A stretch of 10,839 nucleotides of DNA from Sediminibacterium sp. (GTDB taxonomy: Bacteria > Bacteroidota > Bacteroidia > Chitinophagales > Chitinophagaceae): assembly GCA_030158535.1 (NCBI GenBank), contig JAOASV010000005.1:10662-21500 (forward strand). Reading direction: 5' to 3'. Shown piece by piece: positions 1-6,601 of the stretch (positions are counted from its first letter, which is position 1; each line of letters opens with the position of its first letter). A program made the translations under genes and the position numbers. Under the pieces are notes generated by a model. That model was not told the DNA's origin. It searched no databases and saw only the letters and a program-made list of their open reading frames with translations.

Positions 1-133
1 CTTTTTTCACTGCTTTTTTAGCAGCTGGTTTTTTTGCAGCGGCTTTTTTAGGAGCGGCTTTTTTCACTGCTTTTTTAGCAGCTGGTTTTTTTGCAGCAGC
101 TTTTTTTGGAGCTACTTTTTTTGCTTTTGCCAT
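1..133 (-). CDS. Histone H1-like Lys/Ala-rich protein, N-terminal part (cut by window edge)
   Basis: The reading frame starts at the ATG on the minus strand at 133 and stays open to the window edge, giving 44 codons with no stop. It begins MAKAKKVAPKK and then consists almost only of Lys, Ala, Pro and Val in KKAAAKKPAAKKAVKK-type blocks. This composition is typical of bacterial histone H1-like, nucleoid-associated proteins, which bind DNA non-specifically through a disordered basic chain; that role is inferred from composition. The visible part is two 19-residue copies, residues 7-25 and 26-44. There is no Shine-Dalgarno sequence upstream, as usual in Bacteroidota. The gene is divergent from the CoA-binding gene at 274, with 140 bp between them. 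Other low-complexity basic proteins, such as a ribosomal-protein tail or an AlgP-like regulator, cannot be excluded because the C-terminus is outside the window. Confidence 0.75.
   Translation of the reverse strand, partial: MAKAKKVAPKKAAAKKPAAKKAVKKAAPKKAAAKKPAAKKAVKK
2..115 (-). repeat. Two tandem 57-bp copies inside the H1-like gene
   Basis: Positions 2-58 and 59-115 are direct tandem copies that differ at only four of 57 positions (41/98, 50/107, 56/113 and 57/114). Each copy encodes 19 residues, so the reading frame is kept. Two of the differences are silent or lie in a wobble base, and the paired change at 56-57 swaps Ala and Val. The array may continue beyond the left edge. Confidence 0.85.
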
Positions 134-261
134 GGTATTGTTGTTTGTTTGGGTTAAAAGTTGAATTGTAAAGTTAAAATATATTTCGAGAATACTTAAA
201 AAATAATTTCATTGAAAACCGCCAGGGTATAAGCCCTGCTTTAATTTGATCAATTAGTATG

Positions 262-269
262 TATCTTTG
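262..269 (+). promoter_or_regulatory. Bacteroidota -7 promoter box TATCTTTG, upstream of the CoA-binding gene
   Basis: TATCTTTG matches the Bacteroidota primary sigma -7 consensus TAnnTTTG at all fixed positions. Only four A residues separate it from the ATG at 274, so transcription should begin at or next to the start codon and the mRNA would be leaderless. No TTG lies at the usual 17-23 nt upstream distance; the nearest, at 246-248, is too close. The rest of the 140-bp intergenic region (134-273) shows only a weak 5-bp hairpin at 223-238. Confidence 0.6.
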
Positions 270-273
270 AAAA

Positions 274-654
274 ATGACAGCACAACCTAGCAACCCTAAA
301 AAAACTTTGATCATTGGTGCTTCCGAAAATCCGGAACGTTATAGTTATTTAGCTACAAAATTATTAGTAGCGCATGGACATCCTGTTGCGTGCATAGGTC
401 TTAAGCCAGGTCATATAGATGACACCCCAATTGTTACCGGGGAGCCCGAGTTAACAGATATCCATACCATTACACTATATGTAAATCCCGCAGCACAGCA
501 TGCGCTGATACCGTATTTGTTTTCATTGGCGCCTAAACGTATTATTTTTAATCCGGGTACCGAAAATGAAGCATTTACGATGGTAGCAAAGCAAAAAGGG
601 ATTGAAACCATGGATGCTTGCACGCTTGTGCTTCTAAATACAGGCCAGTATTAG
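274..654 (+). CDS. CoA-binding domain protein (YccU-like)
   Basis: This is a 126-residue single-domain protein. It opens with a nucleotide-binding Rossmann signature, TLIIGASENPERYSYLA (about residues 12-28), and later has RIIFNPGTENE (about 89-99) and a C-terminal MDACTLVLL strand. These match the small CoA_binding_2 (YccU/YneT-like) family, which resembles the CoA-binding domain of succinyl-CoA synthetase. The length is close to the usual 120-140 residues, and there is no signal peptide or membrane segment, so it should be cytosolic. The ligand and cellular role of this family are largely unsettled. The ATG is supported by the -7 box four bases upstream and by the position of the first beta strand. 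It converges on yifB with a 19-bp gap in which I see no terminator hairpin. Confidence 0.85.
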   Translation: MTAQPSNPKKTLIIGASENPERYSYLATKLLVAHGHPVACIGLKPGHIDDTPIVTGEPELTDIHTITLYVNPAAQHALIPYLFSLAPKRIIFNPGTENEAFTMVAKQKGIETMDACTLVLLNTGQY

Positions 655-673
655 TTCAGGTATCGTTGTTTGC

Positions 674-2227
674 TTAACCACCGCCACTAGCGCTCCAATT
701 AGCCCGGTCTAGTGTCCGGTACTGGACTGCTTCTGCGATATGTTCAGGTAAAATGTGTGGTGCGCCTGCTAAATCTGCAATGGTCCTACTCACTTTTATG
801 ATACGGTGGTAAGCCCTCGCACTTAAGTTTAATTTTTCCATTGCCGACGCTAGTATGGCTTTGCTATTAGGCCCCAGTGGGCAAAAATCAGCCAATTCTT
901 TATTTGAAATTTGTGCGTTGGTGTAGGTATTGGCGCAGTGCTCGTATCTGTTTTTTTGAATGGCCCTAGCCGCTAAAACCCTTTCTCTGATACTGTTTGA
1001 TTCTGATGGCCGGGAGCTGCGGTCTAATTCATGATGTGTTACGGGGGTTACTTCTACATGAAGGTCTATGCGGTCGAGTAGTGGACCCGACACCCTGTTT
1101 AAATATTTTTCTACGGCGCCCGCCGGACAGCTGCAAGATTTTGTTGGATGATTGAAATAGCCACAAGGGCAGGGGTTCATGGAAGCTATCAGCATAAAGT
1201 TAGCAGGGTATGTGAGCGACATACTTGCTCTGGCGAGACTTACCATGCGCTCTTCCATGGGTTGACGCAGCACTTCTAAAACAGATCTTTTAAATTCTGG
1301 TAGTTCATCTAAAAACAAAACACCATTATGCGCCAACGAAATTTCGCCGGGTTGTGGATGACTGCCGCCGCCAATCAGTGCAATGTCAGAAATGGTATGA
1401 TGCGGCGATCTAAAAGGCCTTGATTGCACCAAGTAGGAGCCCGCGGCTAATTTACCAGCCACACTATAAATTTGAGTTGTTTCAAGTGCTTCTGCTACAT
1501 TTAAGGGCGGCAAAATACTGGGTAGTCTTTTTGCTAGCATGGTTTTTCCGGCGCCCGGCGGGCCAATTAAAATTACGTTGTGTGACCCAGCCGCCGCAAT
1601 TTCTAAGGCGCGTTTTATATTGTCTTGTCCACTTACTTCACTAAAATCGATATTGGAAAGCGCAGGGTCTGTGTTTAAAAAAGTTTCAGGATGTATTTGA
1701 TGGGTGGGGCTGCATGTTCCAGCAGCAAAAAAGTTGACCACATCTTGTAAATGCGCCACACCATAAACGTTCAGGCCTTTTACCATGGACGCTTCATTGG
1801 CATTGGCAGCTGGTAAAATAATGCCAAGTGCATTTTCTTTTTTAGCCCGAATGGCCATGGCCAGTGCCCCTCTAATGGGATGAATGGTGCCATCCAAGCC
1901 AAGTTCTCCCATGAGCATGTACTTGTGAATTTGGGCTTCTTGGATAAGTTGGTCACTAGCGGCTAATATACCAATGGCAATGGGTAGGTCAAACGCCGAG
2001 CCCGTTTTTTTGATATCCGCTGGCGCTAAATTGATGACCACTTTAATGCGCGGCATACTAAATCCATTTGATTTGATAGCGCTCTCCGTTCTTTGTAAAC
2101 TTTCTTTAATAGCAATGTCAGGAAGGCCAACTATTTGGTAGCCCTGCCCCATACTTACATTTACTTCTACAATAATAGTGATGGCGTCAACGCCCATCAC
2201 AGCGGCTCCCATGGTTTTTACAAGCAT
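674..2227 (-). CDS. yifB: YifB/ComM family Mg-chelatase-like AAA+ ATPase
   Basis: The 517-residue protein has the full family architecture. An N-terminal Lon-protease-like (ChlI) fold, beginning MLVKTMGAAVMGVDA, covers about residues 1-170. The AAA+ core has a Walker A GPPGAGKT at 222-229 and a Walker B VLFLDE at 303-308. A Cys-rich insert, CPCG plus CSC (C353, C355, C365, C367), may bind metal. The arginine-rich sensor region LLDRIDLHVEV and a C-terminal Mg-chelatase domain ending near residue 510 follow. In Gram-negative competent bacteria the homologue ComM is a hexameric helicase that promotes branch migration during natural transformation; in Bacteroidota the role is inferred by homology. 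The ATG at 2227 fits the conserved family N-terminus. The gene lies 95 bp after the MutS-like gene, so it may be read from the upstream operon, its own weak promoter, or both. Confidence 0.93.
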   Translation of the reverse strand: MLVKTMGAAVMGVDAITIIVEVNVSMGQGYQIVGLPDIAIKESLQRTESAIKSNGFSMPRIKVVINLAPADIKKTGSAFDLPIAIGILAASDQLIQEAQIHKYMLMGELGLDGTIHPIRGALAMAIRAKKENALGIILPAANANEASMVKGLNVYGVAHLQDVVNFFAAGTCSPTHQIHPETFLNTDPALSNIDFSEVSGQDNIKRALEIAAAGSHNVILIGPPGAGKTMLAKRLPSILPPLNVAEALETTQIYSVAGKLAAGSYLVQSRPFRSPHHTISDIALIGGGSHPQPGEISLAHNGVLFLDELPEFKRSVLEVLRQPMEERMVSLARASMSLTYPANFMLIASMNPCPCGYFNHPTKSCSCPAGAVEKYLNRVSGPLLDRIDLHVEVTPVTHHELDRSSRPSESNSIRERVLAARAIQKNRYEHCANTYTNAQISNKELADFCPLGPNSKAILASAMEKLNLSARAYHRIIKVSRTIADLAGAPHILPEHIAEAVQYRTLDRANWSASGGG

Positions 2228-2248
2228 ACAAACACTTTGATACTTGTA

Positions 2249-2256
2249 GAAAGGTA
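2249..2256 (-). promoter_or_regulatory. Possible -7 box TACCTTTC upstream of yifB
   Basis: Read on the minus strand, TACCTTTC differs from TAnnTTTG only in the last base. It lies 21 nt before the yifB ATG, in the 95-bp gap (2228-2322) after the MutS-like gene. I see no matching -33 TTG. The gap otherwise contains only a weak 5-bp stem around 2257-2275. Confidence 0.25.
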
Positions 2257-2322
2257 AGGGCTACAATGCCTTATAAAAACGGCACCGAATAAATACCTGA
2301 AATAATTGCTGAATGAAAAAAA

Positions 2323-3636
2323 TTAGAGGTTTTGTAATAAATCTACAACGCCTTCTCTTTTTAAAATGAGATAGCCTAAGCGGTCATCACTAATACCTTC
2401 TTTTAAATGGTAATGAAAAACAAGTTCACCATCATGAACACTTGTTTCAAAATATTTGAATTGAATATTGGAATACTGTTTTAAGTTGGCGCCAATTTCG
2501 TAGAGGTGTGTTGATAATATAAACAATGAAGGTTTGATTTTGCGAAGGCCCTCAATGACAGCAGTACTGCACTTCATAGCATCTTCTACATTGGTGCCTT
2601 TAAAGAGTTCGTCGATGAGGATGAGCCAGTTTTTTCCGTCGTTAATTTTTTCGATGGTATTTTTTATGCGCTTTACTTCGTTGTAAAAATAGCTTTCCCC
2701 TTTAATGATATTGTCCATCACATTGATGTTGCTCAGAAGTCCATCAAATAATGTGAGCTCCATTGTTTTTGCAGGAACGCCCATGCCCAAATGTGCCAGG
2801 TATACACTAATCCCAACGGCTTTAATGAAAGTACTCTTACCCGCCATATTGGCGCCAGTTAAAAATAAAAAGTTGCTCTCTTTTTCGAGCGTGATATTAT
2901 AAGAAGTAGGTGTTTGTAAAAGTGGATGGTAGCAACCCGTTGCTTCTACACATGCAGTAGGTGCCGTTGTAAAAGTTGGAAAGCAAAGATCCTGTGCTAC
3001 AAATACGCGCGCCAAACTTTGATAGGCGTCCATACTGCTATACAAATCTATCAGGTCATAAAAATCTTGCTTATGCCTTGATCTGATTTGCCCAGCAATA
3101 CTTAAAATTTGTTGCGGTGTTGCCGTTTTAGCATCTATGAGCCTTAGGGTCGCAAGCGCTGGCTTGCTTAATTTTTTTTCGATGCTAGCGGTCCAGCTTG
3201 CAATCATTGGATGATGATTGTATTCTAGTAAAAGTTGATGAACCGTAAACATACCATTTAAAAAATCGGCGCAGTGGGTGATGGTGTATTTAGTTAGCGC
3301 ATAATCTGGTGCGTGAAATATCTTATACCAGTTACTATTAAAATAACTGGGCTGCTGTGGGTATGGGTCAAACTGTGTTTCGTAGTATTTGGCCACCACC
3401 ATAATGGTGCCGTTGGTAATTTTGGAAGGCCATGTAGGTAGCGTATTTGCAAGGGCCTGAATAACGGCCTGTGTATCCTTAATTTTTTGGATGCTACCAA
3501 GCGGATGCTCTACGAGGTAACGAAGCATTTCTTTACCCCCAACCGTTCCGGTTTGATTGAGGTAATTGAAAATAGAAACAGACTCATCGCTGTTAAATAT
3601 GGAGAGGTCGTGAAGGGTATCTTTATCTACCTGCAT
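2323..3636 (-). CDS. Short MutS-like ATPase lacking the mismatch-recognition domain
   Basis: At 437 residues the protein is about half the length of canonical MutS. The N-terminus has TGTVGGKEMLRYLVEHPL (about residues 29-46), which resembles the start of the MutS lever domain. The C-terminal half is a MutS ABC-type ATPase with Walker A GANMAGKS (261-268), Walker B WLILIDE (337-343), the following ELFKGTN loop (343-349) and the switch His in STH (375-377). The N-terminal mismatch-binding domain with its Phe-X-Glu motif and the connector domain are absent, and there is no MutS2-type Smr nuclease tail. It therefore belongs with the MutS-related proteins common in Bacteroidota, whose substrate is unknown; mismatch recognition is unlikely. 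It starts 3 bp after the pyrC stop codon, which suggests translational coupling, although a functional link to pyrimidine synthesis is not evident. Confidence 0.85.
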   Translation of the reverse strand: MQVDKDTLHDLSIFNSDESVSIFNYLNQTGTVGGKEMLRYLVEHPLGSIQKIKDTQAVIQALANTLPTWPSKITNGTIMVVAKYYETQFDPYPQQPSYFNSNWYKIFHAPDYALTKYTITHCADFLNGMFTVHQLLLEYNHHPMIASWTASIEKKLSKPALATLRLIDAKTATPQQILSIAGQIRSRHKQDFYDLIDLYSSMDAYQSLARVFVAQDLCFPTFTTAPTACVEATGCYHPLLQTPTSYNITLEKESNFLFLTGANMAGKSTFIKAVGISVYLAHLGMGVPAKTMELTLFDGLLSNINVMDNIIKGESYFYNEVKRIKNTIEKINDGKNWLILIDELFKGTNVEDAMKCSTAVIEGLRKIKPSLFILSTHLYEIGANLKQYSNIQFKYFETSVHDGELVFHYHLKEGISDDRLGYLILKREGVVDLLQNL

Positions 3637-3639
3637 AAT

Positions 3640-4983
3640 TTAGGATCTGTTAAACTGAAGACGCATTCCAGTCTTAGATTCATCAAATCCTCCATTTCCA
3701 TACACCATATGTCCATTTACAAAAGTTTTTGAAACCGTAGCGGGTTGGGTAAAGCCTTCGAGTGGGCTCCAGCCGCATTTGTATAGGATATTTTCTTTGC
3801 TAATGGTTTCTGGGGTATTTCTGTCAAGTAATACTAGATCGGCGTAGTAGCCTTCTCTAATGTAACCTCGGTTGTTAATTTGAAAACAGCGCGCTGGTGC
3901 GTGGCTCATTTTTTCTACTACACGCTCAATGGTAATTTTTTGCTCGGCTACATAATGTAACATAAGACCAAGTGCGTGCTGCACGAGTGGAAGTCCTGCA
4001 TGTGCATGTAGGTAGTCTTCCTCTTTTTCGGCCCAGGTATGCGGGGCATGATCTGTGGCAATAATATCAAGGCGGTCATCTAGTAATCCTTCCCATAAAG
4101 CCGTTTTATTGTGTGGTGCTTTAATAGCAGGATTGCATTTTATTTGATTGCCTAAACGTGCATAGTCGTCGGAAGTAAAGTGTAAATGGTGTACACATAC
4201 TTCTGATGTAATTCTTTTTTCTTCGAGTGGCAGCATATTGCTAAATAGTTGTAATTCTTTAGCGGTCGTAATATGTAAAACATGCAGCCTGGTGCCAAAT
4301 TTTTTGGCCATTTGTACCGCTCTAAATGAAGATTCAAAACAAACTTCTTCGTCTCTAATGATAGGATGATCTGCAGCGGTTAGTTTTCTATTTTCGGCAA
4401 TTGCCTTAGCTAAATTGTCTTTGATAAGGCGCTCTTCCTCGCAGTGTGTAGCAATTAGAACTTCAGAGCCTTCAAATATTCTTTCTAGTAAAATAGGATT
4501 TTCAACAAGTAAATTTCCGGTTGAAGAACCCATAAATATTTTAACACCACAGATGTCATTTTTTTTATCGTTGGTGCGTAGCACTTCATCCAAATTATCG
4601 TTGGAAGTACCCATAAAAAAGGAGTAGTTCGCAAGTGCATGGTGCTTAGCAGTATCATATTTTTGCTCAAGTAAGTCCTGTGTAAATGCCGGCGGATTGG
4701 TATTTGGCATTTCCATAAACGAAGTAACCCCACCTCTTACAGCTGCTTTTGCCTCTGTGTAAATGGTGGCCTTGTGTGTGAGGCCAGGCTCTCTAAAATG
4801 CACTTGATCATCAATAACACCAGGGATTAGGGTTTGTCCAGTTCCGTCTATTTCTTCTATGCGCATGCTAGGGTCTAGTTGCGATCCAATTTTTTCGATG
4901 CGGGTATCTCTAATCCATACATCACCTGTTGTGGTGGCTCCTTCGTTTACGATGGATACGTTTTTGATGACTATATTTTTCAT
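3640..4983 (-). CDS. pyrC: Dihydroorotase (class I amidohydrolase)
   Basis: The enzyme catalyses the reversible cyclisation of N-carbamoyl-aspartate to dihydroorotate in de novo pyrimidine synthesis, in the cytosol. The 447-residue length fits the class I family. Visible active-site elements are DDQVHFREPG (58-67), the substrate-binding MPNTNP (92-97), Lys148 in GVKIFMG as the candidate carbamylated lysine, His180 in THCEEE, His237 in VLHIT, and Asp311 in ATDHAPH. The first metal-binding His of the DxHxHxR motif is Gln60 here. I recall the same substitution in other Bacteroidota dihydroorotases, and everything else is intact, so I read it as an active enzyme rather than a degenerate one. A hydantoinase or allantoinase is the alternative, but the MPNTNP and HAPH contexts favour PyrC. 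It sits 35 bp after porT and 3 bp before the MutS-like gene. Confidence 0.9.
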   Translation of the reverse strand: MKNIVIKNVSIVNEGATTTGDVWIRDTRIEKIGSQLDPSMRIEEIDGTGQTLIPGVIDDQVHFREPGLTHKATIYTEAKAAVRGGVTSFMEMPNTNPPAFTQDLLEQKYDTAKHHALANYSFFMGTSNDNLDEVLRTNDKKNDICGVKIFMGSSTGNLLVENPILLERIFEGSEVLIATHCEEERLIKDNLAKAIAENRKLTAADHPIIRDEEVCFESSFRAVQMAKKFGTRLHVLHITTAKELQLFSNMLPLEEKRITSEVCVHHLHFTSDDYARLGNQIKCNPAIKAPHNKTALWEGLLDDRLDIIATDHAPHTWAEKEEDYLHAHAGLPLVQHALGLMLHYVAEQKITIERVVEKMSHAPARCFQINNRGYIREGYYADLVLLDRNTPETISKENILYKCGWSPLEGFTQPATVSKTFVNGHMVYGNGGFDESKTGMRLQFNRS

Positions 4984-5018
4984 AATTGACGATTATGTTA
5001 CCGCTTTATTTGACGCTA

Positions 5019-5741
5019 TTAATCTTCTAAGTGGATTGAAAACACGATCATTCTAGATTGTAATTTATCAAGCACATTGGAATATTTGAGTCCGCGATCA
5101 AGTTGGTGTAAATTGGTGATCCCGTAACTGAATTTTATTTCTGGCGAAACAGTTACAAAGGGTAAATAAAAATTAAGCCCTAGTCCAGCTTCTAATCCAA
5201 AATCTACCGCTCGTAATTTAACGAGGTCATCGGCGTTACGCGAGGTTGAATTACTAGATAAATCAAAGTCAAATTTGACACCGCCTAAAACGTACAATCT
5301 AAAATTATCAATTCGGTCAGAATTTAACTTAAAGTGAGCCGGAAGGCTTACAAGGGTAGAAGGTAAAATTTGTTGTTGCTGGGTTTGCTCACCGGGCTTA
5401 ACCGATTTTAATGTGTAGTCGATGTATTTAGATCCGCCAATGATAAGCTGTGGATTTGCACGAAGCTCTATATGATCATTAATTTTTAGGGTTGCTAATA
5501 AGCCCATAGTAATACCACCACTAGATACCGGATTTACATACATGATAGAATCCGACGCTAAAAAATCAGCAGATTTGGTATGATGTAAATAGCTTTTGTT
5601 ATAGCCGAGGGTTAATCCAAAATAGTAAGGCAGGTCGTCTCTATACGAACGGTATATTTCGCGCTGCGCCTGTATACTACTAACCGCGCAAAACAAAATA
5701 ATGAAAGTGGTTATTATTTTTTTCCGCAGTAAATCGTGCAT
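5019..5741 (-). CDS. porT: PorT/SprT-like outer-membrane beta-barrel protein (type IX secretion)
   Basis: The 240-residue protein opens with a basic, then hydrophobic segment (RKKIITTFIILFCAVSS) and a plausible signal peptidase site after SSIQA (residue 25), so it is exported. The rest is rich in alternating hydrophobic/polar stretches such as YYFGLTLGYNKSY, IELRANPQLIIGGS, FRLYVLGGVKFDFDL and FGLEAGLGLNFYLPF. It ends in strand-like MIVFSIHLED, as expected of a small outer-membrane barrel. PorT/SprT is needed for type IX secretion and gliding in Porphyromonas and Flavobacterium and is about this size. In many Bacteroidota it lies next to ubiE, as here, where its ATG lies inside ubiE with a 28-bp overlap. 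No other in-frame ATG could replace this start. Assignment rests on size, topology and synteny; a generic PorT-family barrel is the alternative. Confidence 0.75.
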   Translation of the reverse strand: MHDLLRKKIITTFIILFCAVSSIQAQREIYRSYRDDLPYYFGLTLGYNKSYLHHTKSADFLASDSIMYVNPVSSGGITMGLLATLKINDHIELRANPQLIIGGSKYIDYTLKSVKPGEQTQQQQILPSTLVSLPAHFKLNSDRIDNFRLYVLGGVKFDFDLSSNSTSRNADDLVKLRAVDFGLEAGLGLNFYLPFVTVSPEIKFSYGITNLHQLDRGLKYSNVLDKLQSRMIVFSIHLED

Positions 5742-6457
5742 ATGCCAAAAGTCAATTTCTTACTAGTAATAGATGTAAAGCCTACTTTTTTCATGATGCT
5801 GGTAAAAGCGTCTCCTTCTGGAAAAGCTTGAACACTATCATTTAAATACTGGTAGGCTTCTTTATTTTTTGCAATCATTTTGCCAAAACCGGGCGCTACT
5901 AAATTCATGTAAATATTGTAGAAGCCTTTAAATAAAAACTGTTTTGGTTTTGAAAATTCAAGTATCACAAGTTTGCCGCCTGGTTGTAACACACGAAACA
6001 TTTCTTGTAAACCTGTTTCTAAGTGTTCAAAATTACGCACACCAAACGCAACAGTGATACCATCAAAATGATTGTCGTTAAATGCGAGTTGTTCGCTATC
6101 ACCACTCACTAGTTCAATCGAATCTTGTAATCCTAGCGCTGCAATTTTTTTTCTGCCTTCTGCAAGCATGCCTTCAGAAATATCAACACCCGTGATATGC
6201 TTAGGTGCAATTAATTGATGCGTTAGAATGGCAACATCACCCGTGCCTGTTGCAACATCCAAAATAATTTGAGGCTTCACTTCATTTAATGCATGAATGG
6301 CTTTTTTACGCCAACTCACATCGATACCAGCACTTAAAAAGCGGTTCAAAAAATCGTACCTGAATGCGATGCTGTCAAACATGCTCGCAACCTGCTCTTT
6401 TTTAGTAAGCCCACTTTGTTCATAGGGCACCACTTTATCATGTGCATACTTTCCCAT
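5714..6457 (-). CDS. ubiE: Demethylmenaquinone methyltransferase (UbiE/MenG)
   Basis: This SAM-dependent enzyme methylates demethylmenaquinone in the last step of menaquinone synthesis; Bacteroidota use menaquinone rather than ubiquinone. With the start at 6457 it has 247 residues. SAM-binding motif I is LDVATGTGDVAI, followed by VDISEGML, the family pattern AFGVRNF, and ILEFSKP. The C-terminus FGICTIYCGKK is also typical. A TTG start at 6475 would add six residues, but it lies upstream of the -7 box at 6464-6471, so a transcript from that box could not contain it; I chose the ATG at 6457. The gene heads the minus-strand operon ubiE-porT-pyrC-MutS-like, and its last codons overlap the porT start. 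Confidence 0.92.
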   Translation of the reverse strand: MGKYAHDKVVPYEQSGLTKKEQVASMFDSIAFRYDFLNRFLSAGIDVSWRKKAIHALNEVKPQIILDVATGTGDVAILTHQLIAPKHITGVDISEGMLAEGRKKIAALGLQDSIELVSGDSEQLAFNDNHFDGITVAFGVRNFEHLETGLQEMFRVLQPGGKLVILEFSKPKQFLFKGFYNIYMNLVAPGFGKMIAKNKEAYQYLNDSVQAFPEGDAFTSIMKKVGFTSITSKKLTFGICTIYCGKK

Positions 6458-6463
6458 AGGTTG

Positions 6464-6471
6464 CAAAGATA
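6464..6471 (-). promoter_or_regulatory. -7 box TATCTTTG driving the ubiE-porT-pyrC operon
   Basis: On the minus strand the sequence reads TATCTTTGCAACCTATG, a perfect TAnnTTTG box followed by six bases and the ubiE ATG, which predicts a leaderless or almost leaderless mRNA. A TTG at 6498-6496 (minus) is the best -33 candidate, but its 24-nt spacer is slightly long. This is the only strong promoter found upstream of the four tightly packed minus-strand genes. Confidence 0.65.
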
Positions 6472-6584
6472 CCAAATAATAGCCCTTTTAAGGGTCAATG
6501 TGGAGGCTTAAAACCCCAAATACCCCGTTAATCTTTCGCAAAAATTCTTTTTATTCCAATTCACTCCCTTTTGAAGCGTGGGCG

Positions 6585-6592
6585 TATCTTCG
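6585..6592 (+). promoter_or_regulatory. -7-like box TATCTTCG upstream of rsgA
   Basis: TATCTTCG matches TAnnTTTG except for C at the seventh base. Nine bases separate it from the ATG at 6602. It lies downstream of the GTG at 6578 and thus argues against that earlier start. Together with the ubiE box it makes a 144-bp divergent promoter region (6458-6601). Confidence 0.45.
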
Positions 6593-6601
6593 TTCCAGCA
6601 A

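Noticed and set aside
169..176. Minus-strand TAACTTTA as a -7 box for the H1-like gene
   Set aside because: It differs from TAnnTTTG at the conserved final G and has no -33 partner; such a match is common in AT-rich DNA.
223..238. Hairpin CAGGG-TATAAG-CCCTG between the H1-like and CoA-binding genes
   Set aside because: The stem is only 5 bp, the flanking genes diverge so no terminator is expected, and no T-tract follows.
2257..2275. Short stem AGGGC/GCCTT between the MutS-like gene and yifB as a terminator
   Set aside because: It has five pairs including one G-T wobble and no T-tract on the minus strand, so it gives no support for ending the operon.
4152..4733. Minus-strand short open frames inside pyrC
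   Set aside because: They are out-of-frame shadows of the dihydroorotase with no start context or family features of their own.
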